From Mycetohabitans endofungorum (lineage in GTDB: Bacteria > Pseudomonadota > Gammaproteobacteria > Burkholderiales > Burkholderiaceae): a stretch of 64,000 nucleotides of DNA. The notes beneath the pieces were generated by a model. It made no database searches. It had not been told where the DNA came from and saw only the letters and a list, made by a program, of their open reading frames with translations. Each line of letters opens with the position of its first letter. Positions within the stretch are counted from its first letter, which is position 1. The stretch is taken from positions 1-64,000 of the forward strand of contig NZ_PRDW01000005.1 of assembly GCF_002927045.1 (NCBI RefSeq), written 5' to 3'. The translations under genes and the position numbers were made by a program. Shown here piece by piece: positions 11,301-17,772 of the stretch.

Positions 11301-12300
11301 CCTGCAGAGCGCCGCTGTTTTCCAAGCGGCCGTCGGCGGTCACCACCAGTTCGCCGGCTGATGCGCCGATTCGGCCTGCGTTGCGCATACCCACGCCGTG
11401 CTCGGTACCGAGCAGAACAATTTTCTGTGCGTACATGCCGCCGAGTTGGCTCACGTCTAGGGCGAAAGCCGGCACATTGCTGTCTGTGGCGATTGGATCC
11501 ACCACGCCCTGACTGGCACTGACCTGATTGGCGCCGGTCGTCACGCGCAGCTGCTGAGCCCAGAGGCCAGCATTGATCCGGACGGAGCGCGCGATAATGT
11601 CAGTGTAATCGGCGCGGCTCGCATCGAGCCCGCCACCGGTGATGGTAACGGCGCCTTGCTGCACGCGGTAGCCGTCGAGGTTGCCGCCATTCATGATCGG
11701 GGCGCCGGTGGTCAGCGTGACGCGATTGGCATTGATGAAGCCACAGCCGTCGCAACTGATCCCCGCCGGATTGGCAACCACAACTTGCGCACGCTCGCCG
11801 GCCACTTCCATGTAGCCACGCAACTGGCTTGGATGACTGGCGTTGATCTCATTGAGAATCACACGTGCGGTGCCGTTGACTAGCCACGGATTACCTTGCA
11901 CCCAGCCGCCGAGCTGCGTCTGCGCGTGGGTACTAGCGTTGTTGAGAATCACGCCCCGATGGTCGACGTCAAATTGCCTATAGGTATTGCGCGACACACC
12001 GCTTGCGCTGGGGACTTGAATGTTAATCAATGGCACACCGTTGGCGACGTTTAGCATGGTTGGCTGCTGGTCGCGCGGCGCGCCAGGATCAGCCACGATC
12101 TGCGCTTGTGCGAGATCAACGACCATCCCGAGCGACACCAGAATCGAAAAATCCAGTGCCCGCATCGTCGCCAGCAGGCTGCATACCGAGCGTGCGGCCC
12201 GAACGCCGCGCTGCTTGCTTTGACTGGCGACATGCTCCGCCACGGCCATCTGTAAACCGCGGGCCCGATTGAAGATGACTCGATATAAATGTGAATTCAT
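2329..12300 (-). CDS. Giant TpsA/CdiA-like filamentous hemagglutinin exoprotein
   Basis: 3323 aa. The N-terminus is an extended signal peptide region (MNSHLYRVIFNRARGLQMAV, then a hydrophobic core ending ...LAQAQ) typical of two-partner secretion exoproteins. The TPS/haemagglutination domain follows (about residues 68-330), with an NPAGISCDGCGFINANRV motif, the counterpart of NPNGI. About 1200 residues of FHA-type beta-helix repeats rich in LDN/VNN/GGxL follow, including three near-identical 142-aa units (residues about 1070-1480). A linker near residues 1800-1835 has short TGPDLAISGQ-like repeats. Then come FhaB-type hemagglutinin repeats and an Ala/Gln-rich pre-toxin region ending with RFNRQLYPPEK. 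The last about 290 residues, with a hydrophobic stretch (TTLTFGASVIGLSAGMIEQI), are the probable toxin domain. Secretion should be through the CdiB-like partner 40 bp upstream. Gene order (transporter, exoprotein, small gene) is that of E. coli-type cdiBAI. Toxin activity is not identifiable by eye. Confidence 0.93.
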   Translation of the reverse strand: MNSHLYRVIFNRARGLQMAVAEHVASQSKQRGVRAARSVCSLLATMRALDFSILVSLGMVVDLAQAQIVADPGAPRDQQPTMLNVANGVPLINIQVPSASGVSRNTYRQFDVDHRGVILNNASTHAQTQLGGWVQGNPWLVNGTARVILNEINASHPSQLRGYMEVAGERAQVVVANPAGISCDGCGFINANRVTLTTGAPIMNGGNLDGYRVQQGAVTITGGGLDASRADYTDIIARSVRINAGLWAQQLRVTTGANQVSASQGVVDPIATDSNVPAFALDVSQLGGMYAQKIVLLGTEHGVGMRNAGRIGASAGELVVTADGRLENSGALQAKTNTRLDVGGGVANSGTISAGRELVLYTPKDLDNRGGTLNATRLEVNADSVTNRGGTIEQTGVQDLVVRAAQVRNREDGRIGQAGLDTDAATTPGDDGTSDMNVLGDSDAAPLAAGALNVTNILDNDGGRIMAKSAIDLTAHAGLDNEGGHLGVRDLNVKDGDLVNRLGELYVTGSHQLQLGALQNEKGQMQLAGPLTLNAQSFDNRAGQLVVTGGDNRLEVKDELDNSRGGQIVSDGALHIRASTLKNAQGRVQQAGGGRLQIEVPQLEGVGGTLVSDGVLTLTSHRADLRGGLTQAKQIHVDTDTLITAEGVLRSSGAGMLELKVRDVLDNTHGAIRGNGALTLQAQQLTNERGRISAAGTHDTQVDIADQLNNTNGQLVTAGNTMVKARDLRNQGGMIRTKGQSNLDVSVDGTLDNRAQGTLAADGDLKVTAPTVDNRRGKLIGVHGLRFESTTLDNREDGLLNATEGHLKVDSQGHIHNAGGTLQAAGELTLDSTGLDNTDGAIRGSQVKLDTRQATLNNTGGTLMSTAGRLDVNSGVLDNTGGLLQSAGAMRVQTHGQTVRNIDSGKTGGLLSGGELDLNSGELHNRAGVVHSQGQLAAHIGTFDNTQGQFGGSAKVGLKADSLRNRGGAIQAGQALQMGVADVADNDGGLIAASGELSLNAKRIHNRDTRSTDPATPLGLRGDAVALTAKHIDNHAGTIAAKRRVEITGAGTDSVLDNTQGHVSSAGSIQVVADRVYNSAGTLLSGTDFRVEADSLSGTGHLLSKGNLNLALRQDFDNENEVTANGHAVIRTTGRLVNRGTFQADELEVRGEQIDNTLDGRINGNRVWVATDGKLSNRGLIDGAQTRVVAGAVDNVGTGRLDGDHLTLQANTVDNRQEDGQAAVIAARARLDIGASKLSGAGRLLSNGDLNLALQQDFDNDHEVIANGHAVIRTGGQLTNRGVFQAGELEVRGEQIDNTVDGRINGNRVWVATDGKLSNRGLIGGVQTRVEAGAVDNVGTGRLYGDHLALQANTVDNQQEDGQAAVIAARARLDIGASKLSGAGRLLSNGDLNLALQQDFDNDHEVIANGHAVVRTGGQLTNRGVFQADELEVRGAQIDNTVDGRINGNRVWVATDGKLSNRGLIDGVQARVEASAVDNVGTGRLYGDHLALQANTIDNRQEHGRAAVIAARTQLDIGANVVNNHEQALIFSAGHDSTALNIAGALNEQGQAVGRAGHVLNDSATIESLGGLSFNTQHLLNRNAHFATELVQVSGPTQSIELQPDGDPNKHDINEYHWAGGHKSGCYFHNGTGAEISRWTQYDITRTEYETRVTQSAPALIRSGGNLVLQGENFTNDKSHIFAGGTLQGDLGNLKNEAVFGQHITREVGTSQFTWNEWRGGVKRRHDRHWEARIAYTPADIVHTIELPVSKVEQHTASGARGYVLAQQQLSQADDALKASAIIEVPAVPSVRAAPELGQVDVAITGPDLAISGQGPVIAGQNPVISGQEPTSGQEEQGVLDTHGDAPMVIRTVQPSAQVPANSLFRVQPNNDSYLIETDPRFTDYRTWQSAATLLSQGKHNPAATHKRLGDGFYEQMLVREQVAQLTGRRFLKGYASDEAQYQALLEAGSAYAKAWNLRPGVALSAQQMAQLTRDIVWLVEQDVHLPDGTVTRALVPQVYARVKPGDLDGNGTLLAAESIDMRLKDELVNTGTLAGHTAVQLNAENLRNVGGRITGKTVSAQALGDIDIIGGSIDADQALFVQAGRDLNMVTTTRSDAKQAGQSDFSRTHLDRIAGLSVNYPLGGPLVASAGRDINLIAAQIANNGQNGQTTLIAGRDLNLGTVKVAEQERNVIDASNYLKQGIEQEVGTTVEARGNVRMQAGGDLNARAARVNSDQGTLVALADGDVNIVSGQTSRHWSEGRQYKSRNLFGSSQTTTRDSLADTTAQANTFGGHTVAVQGRNVTLTGSNVVSDKGTFIEAQNDLTIQAATQTYSESHFKETKKSGLLHNDGMSVTIGSQAHSADQQEAGTRATVSSVGSTNGNVTLAAKQLYRQEGSHILTPRGDVDIQAGEVIITEAREQSQGTQQTQFKQSGLTVAVTAPAMAAAQTAQQVERSVGQISDLRMQALAGVTTGLAAKNTADAIAQDPKSGGGVNISVTVGGAQSGSQATYNRATASGSSIAAGGNVRVQAIGPGQDSTLTVQGSEIQGGGDVQLKADGKINLLAVQNARELHRTHSSLSGGAGVAVNLSSQGKAAGVTANVSGARGWGEGTDVNWTPTHVSAGNRLVLESGGDTTLKGAVLSGRQVIGEVGGDLHLESLQERSSERSRDMSLGGSVTAGLGVAGSVSFSQQKIASDWASVTERSGIQAGDGGFQINVKGHTSLKGAAIASTQQAVHDGANSLTTRTLSTEDIVNYAEYNASSVGLSGGYSVGGSGGGEDLEGVGTNQSGQAATGAEQVPGSKLPSTPGGFSVAPPSVMAASGKASSTTLSGIIAGTIHITDEAQQKALTGRDVAQSLAELNQQVWSGQDGNHALKPIFDKERIQAGFEIANQLTHQIGTFVGHRQAQLDEAQQAAQDPNLSAQARAQAQQQAAQLKAQWGPGGTYRRALSALGAAAGGNVTAGAGQFALSATVNYVQGLAASEVKRVADGLQSEEARAALHALVGCAGAAASHQECGAGAMGAAASSMLGTLLGPTQGLTQRQREAQTNLVSSLVAAVAEMAGQDTPIATMAAVTEGRFNRQLYPPEKTLAQQLAEKSGGKYSPQQIEDQMRQMSMTEGGQTYAGSPDILIGDQRPTDAQAKWIYGGKTADGKPILTQASVANNAELQRYIMDTVRSSDVPSTISYTAAPTQPELGPRRYALKPPAKPCATAECAAGLTPAGMLYYPPDLPKEQIANTAAVVSTAAGRFGATTGAIAAVPSPYAPAATTLTFGASVIGLSAGMIEQIVRPNPKAYAVDSIVDLTNYFASERYPLYGPVFNEIGGVVKGLDWVNQFKQPEKK
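7856..9094 (-). repeat. Three near-identical 426-bp tandem repeats inside the exoprotein gene
   Basis: The same sequence returns with an exact period of 426 bp, for example gtgccaacattgtctacggc near 7856, 8282 and 8708. Each unit encodes 142 residues running through NRVWVATDGKLSNRGLI, DNVGTGRL.GDHL, ANTVDNRQEDG and LLSNGDLNLALQQDFDN. The copies differ at few codons, which implies recent duplication or gene conversion within the beta-helix. Period 426 is divisible by three, so unequal crossing-over would change shaft length without breaking the frame. Confidence 0.9.
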
Positions 12301-12340
12301 GACGGGTACTCAGGAAAGGTAGCAGTCCTAACGCCGATAC

Positions 12341-14089
12341 CTAGTATGACCAGTTGACGTTAAAGCCGGCGTTGAAGCGACGGGTCTGAAAACCCGCCGG
12401 CTTGCTAAGCGGCGTACCGACAAAAACGTCCCAGAACAGCCCCTTGGCCCCGCCGCGCAGGCCAATCACAGCACCGGCTAAGTGCTGCCCAATCAAGAAG
12501 TGGGCGGACGGCCCGCCCACTTCTGCATAATCAGCACCCAAATAAAGCGTCTGACCGGTGCGATCCAGCGACCAGCCTAGGTCATTGCGCACCAGCCAGC
12601 CTCGGTCGCCGATCAAGGCGCTTTCGCCATCAAAACCGCGCACGGTATAGCGCCCGCCGATGGAAAAGCGTTCCGGCAACGCGAGCGGTGTGCGGCTCCA
12701 TTGTCCGCGCCATGCCGTGGTGTAGCGTAGTCGCTGTGCAGCAATGGTCAATGGGATGGTCAGCTGAGCGTCTGCAGTAATCAGCGATGGGCGCGACGTC
12801 CCCTCGCCAAAAAATTCCTCCGGCGCCGGCTGAGCCCCTAACATACCCGTACCTTTGCGGTACGCCACGCCGCCCTCCAGCGTGGCGGAACCGATGAATT
12901 CGCGGTGACTTAAACCGATTTCCCAGCCTGCCGTGTGGCGGCGCTGTACCTCAATCTCGGTGTCATCGATGAAGCTGTGCGCATGGCGTAGCCACCCGCG
13001 CACATGAGCGTGGGTCTTGCGCACGGCATCGCGATAAAGCAGGCGCGAGAGGCGCACTTCAGTAAGGTCGCCATCACCACCGTAGCGGTAGGTTTGGTAG
13101 GCGCCCACGACCGGCTGGTGATAATCATAGCCACTGGTGGTGAAACCCAGGAGCCAGTAACGATACGGCACCTCATAGTGAACGGTGTAGCCACGCGTGC
13201 CTTTGGGGCCGCTATGCCCGCCGCCAAGGTCGTGGTTGAAGCTGGCGTAAAACAGATCGTTAAGCGTCCACCAGTTGTCGTACGAGACAGTCACGCTACC
13301 CTGGTACCGACCCGTGTACCGGCTGCCTGCATCGTCGATAGAGACGTTCAGGCGCACCGGATGCGCTTGTGTCCACGCAATCACCAGATCGCTCTCGCCA
13401 GGCTGGGCGTCTGGCCCTTCAGCCGGTGTGATTTGGATGTCAGCGTCGGCCGTCGGCACGCGCTTGAAGTTTTCCAGCGCCTGCTCGAGGTCACGCAGGT
13501 TGAGCAAATCGCCTGATGTAATCGGCACGGCGTTCCACCGCGTCGCGCGCGGACTGCTGTCGTCGGTGAAGCGGATCGCACGGATCCGCCCCGGAATAAG
13601 CGTGAGCGCGAGCGTGCCGGTCTTTAAATCCTGCGGGGCCGCTAGCACGCGCGTGGTCACGTAGCCACGCGCTACAATTGCGTTTTGCACCCGCTTCATC
13701 GTCAGGTTGATGCCTGCCGTGCCCAGGCAGCGGCCAATGGCCGGGTCGTCCGGCGGATTGGCCGCCGCCAACGCCCATTGGAAATGCGTGGCCGTGTCGC
13801 CGTCGAGTGTTATGCGCTCGATGCGAAAACAGGGCGACTCTTGCGCGGGAAGACGCGCTTGCTCAGGCGCTAACGGGCGTGTCAACCGCACGTCCGGCGT
13901 GGCCTCACGCTGCTGTCGAAGTACGCGCTCGCGTTCCTGCTCGCGCAGCGGCTGCTGTTCGGCGCCATCGAGCGGTAGCGCTTGCGCCAACATCATCGGC
14001 GCCAGACCCACGCAAAACCCTACCCCTTTTCCACCCCACCGGCGATGACAAACCGACTGCTTCCCCTTTTTCCTTATCATAGTAATCAT
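12341..14089 (-). CDS. TpsB/CdiB (ShlB/FhaC/HecB) outer-membrane transporter
   Basis: 582 aa. A short signal peptide ends near ALPLDGAE and is followed by a Gln/Arg/Glu-rich linker. POTRA-type domains follow (CFRIERITLDGD; then GYVTTRVLAAPQDLKTGTL and LTLIPGRIRAIRF). The rest is a 16-stranded barrel with the conserved VRGFDGE motif of loop L6 (YTVRGFDGE). The C-terminus is aromatic (NVNWSY), as Bam-dependent barrels require. It should recognise the TPS domain of the 3323-aa protein and thread it across the outer membrane. The gap to the exoprotein start is 40 bp, so the two are probably co-transcribed. The ATG follows gctaggcagaaa, a weak Shine-Dalgarno. Confidence 0.95.
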   Translation of the reverse strand: MITMIRKKGKQSVCHRRWGGKGVGFCVGLAPMMLAQALPLDGAEQQPLREQERERVLRQQREATPDVRLTRPLAPEQARLPAQESPCFRIERITLDGDTATHFQWALAAANPPDDPAIGRCLGTAGINLTMKRVQNAIVARGYVTTRVLAAPQDLKTGTLALTLIPGRIRAIRFTDDSSPRATRWNAVPITSGDLLNLRDLEQALENFKRVPTADADIQITPAEGPDAQPGESDLVIAWTQAHPVRLNVSIDDAGSRYTGRYQGSVTVSYDNWWTLNDLFYASFNHDLGGGHSGPKGTRGYTVHYEVPYRYWLLGFTTSGYDYHQPVVGAYQTYRYGGDGDLTEVRLSRLLYRDAVRKTHAHVRGWLRHAHSFIDDTEIEVQRRHTAGWEIGLSHREFIGSATLEGGVAYRKGTGMLGAQPAPEEFFGEGTSRPSLITADAQLTIPLTIAAQRLRYTTAWRGQWSRTPLALPERFSIGGRYTVRGFDGESALIGDRGWLVRNDLGWSLDRTGQTLYLGADYAEVGGPSAHFLIGQHLAGAVIGLRGGAKGLFWDVFVGTPLSKPAGFQTRRFNAGFNVNWSY

Positions 14090-14567
14090 TTTCTGCCTAG
14101 CGCTGGCAGCTAAATAACGCAGCTAGGGCAATCCTAGCAGAACTCGCGCTCTCCACACTCGAGCAGCCGCCGCAGCCCTCCGTTACAGGCGGGCCGCGAG
14201 CGTAGAGGCAGAAGAAGCGATCGGCCCGGCGCCACCATGTTGATCGGGTACATCCTGTTTCCAGCCGAGACACCATAAAGACCCGGTGAAGGCGCCCCAG
14301 ACACGAATTTCCATCGATCAGGCCGCGGCGAGCGACCAACGATGTGCTATTCACCGGTGAGTGGGTAATCCAGCCACGCTGCAGGCAGCGGACCAGCATT
14401 GGCAACAAGCAGTGAACCGCACTGGGTTTGGGGCAGGCTCCAACGCTTAAGAGCGATATTCCTTGGGCTTTGCCCGACCTCGAAGGATGAAGTAGTAAAC
14501 CTCTAACGCCGCCAGATCCGCCATAGGATAGTATGCGTAGGCAGCGATGGTCGAAGTCAGCTCATTA
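14090..14567. other. Intergenic region between the CdiB-like gene and the LysE-family gene
   Basis: About 480 bp without a convincing gene. A 103-codon open frame on the minus strand (14097-14408) has Cys/Arg-rich, low-plausibility composition and no recognisable motif. The minus-strand side should hold the promoter of the cdiBA-like operon, but I cannot identify -35/-10 boxes with confidence. Confidence 0.5.
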
Positions 14568-15197
14568 TCAGTGCTGCATCGCCAGCTTCAGTCCACGCAG
14601 GACGAAGATGGTGCCAATAATTTTTTTCTCCCAGCGGCGCAGCCAGTGTAAACGCGACATGATGCGGCCAAGCGAGCGTATCGAAAAGATTACAGCCGTC
14701 AAGTACAACGTGCCTATGGCGACAAAGATCAGTCCGAGCACGACGAACTGCCAAAACGTCGCACCGAGCTCCGGCTGCGCAAACTGTGGCAGGAATGCAA
14801 GAAAAAACAACGCGACTTCTGGATTGAGTACCTCGATCAGCATCGCTTGAACAAAGGCCTTCCTAGGTGAAACCGCAGCCGGCTTCGGCGTAAGCGCATA
14901 CCCAAGTGTCGGTTTCTCGAGCAACGCCTGCACCCCAAGATACAGTAGATACGCGGCGCCGGCCAACTTAACGATATTGAATGCCAGCGCCGAGGTCATC
15001 AGCAACGCGGATAAGCCCACTGCTGCACAGAGCGTGTGGATAAGATCTCCAGCCGCCACACCGAGTCCGGTGAATACGCCGATTGTGCGGCCGCCTTGTA
15101 CTGTGCGCGTGAGCACCAGCAACACGGGTGGCCCGGGAATCAGCAACAGTCCGAGCACGACCACGACAAAGGTGCCCAAAGTCGAAAATTCCAGCAT
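14568..15197 (-). CDS. LysE/RhtB-family amino-acid exporter
   Basis: 209 aa, the usual family length, with five to six hydrophobic helices. The family signature is present: the N-terminal LIPGPPVLLVLTRTVQGGR (GPxxxxxxxxxxxxG type), then GVFTGLGVAAGDLIHT. Helix 3 carries LAGAAYLLYLGVQAL and the mid-protein motif is IEVLNPEVALFFLAFLPQF (the NPK/NP region). These inner-membrane proteins export amino acids such as lysine, homoserine, threonine or related metabolites; the substrate cannot be told from sequence. It stands alone, flanked by the cdi locus and IS fragments. The ATG at 15197 has a purine-rich stretch (aggagctttcg) just upstream. Confidence 0.93.
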   Translation of the reverse strand: MLEFSTLGTFVVVVLGLLLIPGPPVLLVLTRTVQGGRTIGVFTGLGVAAGDLIHTLCAAVGLSALLMTSALAFNIVKLAGAAYLLYLGVQALLEKPTLGYALTPKPAAVSPRKAFVQAMLIEVLNPEVALFFLAFLPQFAQPELGATFWQFVVLGLIFVAIGTLYLTAVIFSIRSLGRIMSRLHWLRRWEKKIIGTIFVLRGLKLAMQH

Positions 15198-15254
15198 CGA
15201 AAGCTCCTATCGCCGTTCATCGATCACCTCAAACCACGTCCATGCGTGCCGCCA

Positions 15255-15522
15255 TTAAGCCTGACACATGGGCAATATCAGCCCATAGCCATTCTCGTGA
15301 GCCTGAACGCGATTGTTGCGCGTGTGTAGCATGCGATTTTCGCGCGGGCAACTCCTAGGCAACCACAGCGTGTTTTGCAAGTCAGTGGATAATGCCTTGA
15401 AGCTCTCGCTTCCTTTGGCGACATGGGCGTATTCCCAGTGCGAGAAGTCCAGCACAAAATGATACAGTCGGTGATCGAATGGCGCGCTGGCGATCGTCAC
15501 GCGTAGCCCAGCCATGTCGGTT
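15255..15522 (-). pseudogene. Fragment of an IS21-family IstA transposase
   Basis: The minus strand reads DMAGLRVTIASAPFDHRLYH, then FSHWEYAHVAKGSESF and LQNTLWLP. This aligns by eye with the catalytic core of IS21 IstA proteins (VTI..PLDHRLYHF, AHVVLGGESF, LQNALW). Only about 60-80 residues remain and the catalytic domain is incomplete. It is fused in frame to the IS5 fragment on its upstream side, so an insertion or deletion has joined two unrelated transposases. Confidence 0.7.
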
Positions 15523-15960
15523 AGGATTGCCGCGATCGGCGTTCCGTTGGCGTCGGTGGCGATGTGATGCTTGGAACCGGGTCGCGCTCGACCGGTGGGG
15601 TTCGGACCAGTTTTCGTCCGCCCCAATCGCGCGAAGCGACGAAGAGTCAACGACCACGCGTGAGAAGTTGATCTTCTGAGCTGCTTGCAGTTTCGCCAAA
15701 AACAATGTGTGCAATCGACCCCTACACGCCGGCTTGCTGCCAATCGTGCAGCCTGCACCAGCAACTCCCCCGAGCCGCAACCCAATCGCGCTGGCAGGTC
15801 ATGCCAGCGAATGCCGGTCTTGAACACGAACACGGACGCCCGTCAAAACCACGCGCTCCGCTACTGGCTTGCGACCGGGATACTTGAAACGGCGCGGCTT
15901 GGGTGGGAGGTAGCAGCGTTTCGATCAGTGCCCATTGCCACGACGGCCAACGTTAACAGG
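15523..15960 (-). pseudogene. Frameshifted IS5-family transposase fragment
   Basis: Three minus-strand frames together rebuild an IS5/IS427-group N-terminal half: WALIETLLPPKPRRFKYPGR, then VFKTGIRWHDLPARLGCGSG, AQKINFSRVVVDSSSLRAIG (containing the first catalytic Asp), and RARPGSKHHIATDANGTPIA (second Asp). At least two frameshifts separate these pieces. The C-terminal half with the catalytic Glu is gone, replaced by the IS21 fragment. It cannot encode an active transposase. Confidence 0.8.
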
Positions 15961-16028
15961 TTGCTGAAAAATTTGGGTTTACCAACTCCATAAACGAGGG
16001 CTAATACGTCGGTCCGCGACACCATTTT

Positions 16029-16916
16029 CTACCTTAACGCAACTTTAATACGAGAAAGCACCGAATTTAGGTATTTCACTCTACCCTTGCCATCATAATC
16101 ATTTATCAAATAATCTGGGTCACCACTTACTGGCATCCCATTTGGGGGAGCATATTTATTAACTTTCACCAAAAGATCCTTCATTTCACTCAACCCTTCC
16201 TCCTTTCTTGTCAAAGGATATATTTTTTCTATTAAAGAATTGTAATCTTCCACCCCCTTTTCTCTCAATATAAACCCATTGATTGCCAAAATTGCCTTAC
16301 TCGTCTTAGACCAATCGTTAGTTATTTTTTTTTCCTTCTTCTCCGAGAGTATAAGGATCTTTATCAACAAAATGCTCTTAGCAATTCTGCACTGAATCAC
16401 GGGAATTCTAACTGCTTCTGACGTCACCGTGGCAAGGATAAGAAGAGAGCTTGCCACTTTATCATTAATTTTAGTCCCTCCATCAAATTTTGATAAATTT
16501 ATCACGGAATTATGTATAGACTCCTTACTAACCCCTATCTCACCTCTATCCTTTCCCGCTATATTTGAAAGCGCATTATAATGAGAATTGCTATCCAAAG
16601 TAATATTTTTCATCCCCGGAATACTAATTTTTTTAAACTCAGCATCAGAAAATTTAAAAAATTCACTTTCATGATTTCTTTTATTTATTCGAATGAAACC
16701 CACTATATAAAAATTTTGATGAGACATAACCAAAGATACGTTACCTACCCCTGAATCCGGAAAATTAATGCGTGTTAAGCCATCAACACCGTTCTCTTTT
16801 GTGACCGCAATACCCGGAATGCACTTTAATTTTTCACTGACCCCCACTCGAAGATCATTAATTGATTTATGCACATCAAGGTAATCTTTTGAATGAAATT
16901 CGAAATTATTAATCAT
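16029..16916 (-). CDS. Ribosome-inactivating protein (ricin/Shiga A-chain-like rRNA N-glycosidase), candidate eCIS effector
   Basis: 295 aa, AT-rich, with no signal peptide and no membrane segment. The motif order matches RIP A chains (PF00161). FYIVGF (Y70) stands at the first substrate-stacking Tyr of the AYVVGY type. SHYNALSNIAGKDRGEIG (Y113) matches the GNYDRLEQLAG block. SLLILATVTSEAVRIPVIQ matches the SEAARF active-site helix, with E167 and R170 as catalytic residues. NDWSKTSKAI (W202) matches the W..LS.AI block. All five active-site positions are therefore present. Known RIPs remove one adenine from the sarcin-ricin loop of large-subunit rRNA and stop translation, mostly in eukaryotes. 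The gene shares its strand with the eCIS cluster and lies beyond the cap and a hydrolase gene, where PVC loci carry cargo. Delivery by the eCIS is inference. Composition unlike its neighbours suggests horizontal acquisition. Confidence 0.85.
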   Translation of the reverse strand: MINNFEFHSKDYLDVHKSINDLRVGVSEKLKCIPGIAVTKENGVDGLTRINFPDSGVGNVSLVMSHQNFYIVGFIRINKRNHESEFFKFSDAEFKKISIPGMKNITLDSNSHYNALSNIAGKDRGEIGVSKESIHNSVINLSKFDGGTKINDKVASSLLILATVTSEAVRIPVIQCRIAKSILLIKILILSEKKEKKITNDWSKTSKAILAINGFILREKGVEDYNSLIEKIYPLTRKEEGLSEMKDLLVKVNKYAPPNGMPVSGDPDYLINDYDGKGRVKYLNSVLSRIKVALR

Positions 16917-17772
16917 ATTATCTTCCGTGAGCGCATAACAATAAAAGACAAACCTTAAAATGCTGACACAACATAATTATAAACAATGCCGCCCCATGCC
17001 AAGGTATATTAATCTAGAATCATATTTATAGTCGCCCTGTTTTTCAACCGCAAATATTAATGACTTGGTTGGCTTGCGCAAATATATCCGGCGTCGTTTG
17101 AGTATTTTACTCTAGCTGGAATTTTTGCACCTTTCACGCAGAAACTGGCGGTAACCACCTGAAAAGCGGCTCCCAGCAAAGCCCCGATTTTACGCCTTCT
17201 TAAAATTGAGTATTATACAATCCGTTGAAGCATAATATTTTTCCACCTATACCGCCATTTCTTGCGCCAAAGTATGACAATTCCGTTCGGTCCCGCTCCA
17301 AGTCCGACAAGCCAAAACGTATGACAACTTGCGCAAGCCGGCCAGTGGCCGGCGGTGCGGCCGGCACGGTACTGCGCCCCTTCTCAAACTAGGCGGACAC
17401 ACCAGTTGGCTGGGCAAGGGATTGCAGCAGAGCGTCCAGCCATTCAACGTGCGGCAGTAAGGCCCTCATCGGCGAACTTTGCCAGTCTGATAGTTCAGGT
17501 TTCATGCGTCGGCGCCAGTAGCCGTATCGGGATGCGTTAAAATACGTATTGAAAGGTTCAGTTCGTCATGTTTACAACATGCGTTGAATAAGCACGCATT
17601 GGGCAGCAGCGCACATAATACTGGATCACGTGACTTGCGCCCCGTGGGCACCGTGCCTTCACCTCATCCGACATAATCCGCCGAGTAACCTGTAGCGTAT
17701 CGTGCAGCCGTATCCCGAAAGGCATTGACTGTCCTCAACGCACGCGTCGCTATCCATTAAGCAGCATCACAA
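16917..17772. other. Long AT-biased gap between the RIP-like gene and the hydrolase gene
   Basis: About 850 bp without a strong gene. The first 300 bp (16917-17230) are clearly AT-rich and continue the composition of the RIP gene; they should contain its promoter. The remainder returns to GC-rich DNA. A 55-codon minus-strand frame (17558-17725, starting MPFGIRLHDTLQ) and a 66-codon frame (17247-17447) show no recognisable motif. The composition step near 17230 may mark an acquisition boundary. Confidence 0.45.

Noticed and set aside
14097..14408. 103-codon frame upstream of the CdiB-like gene
   Set aside because: Codon composition and protein sequence look random; no ribosome-binding site or homology.
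17247..17725. Two small minus-strand frames between the hydrolase and the RIP-like gene
   Set aside because: Neither has a motif or good ribosome-binding site; an immunity or chaperone role could not be supported.
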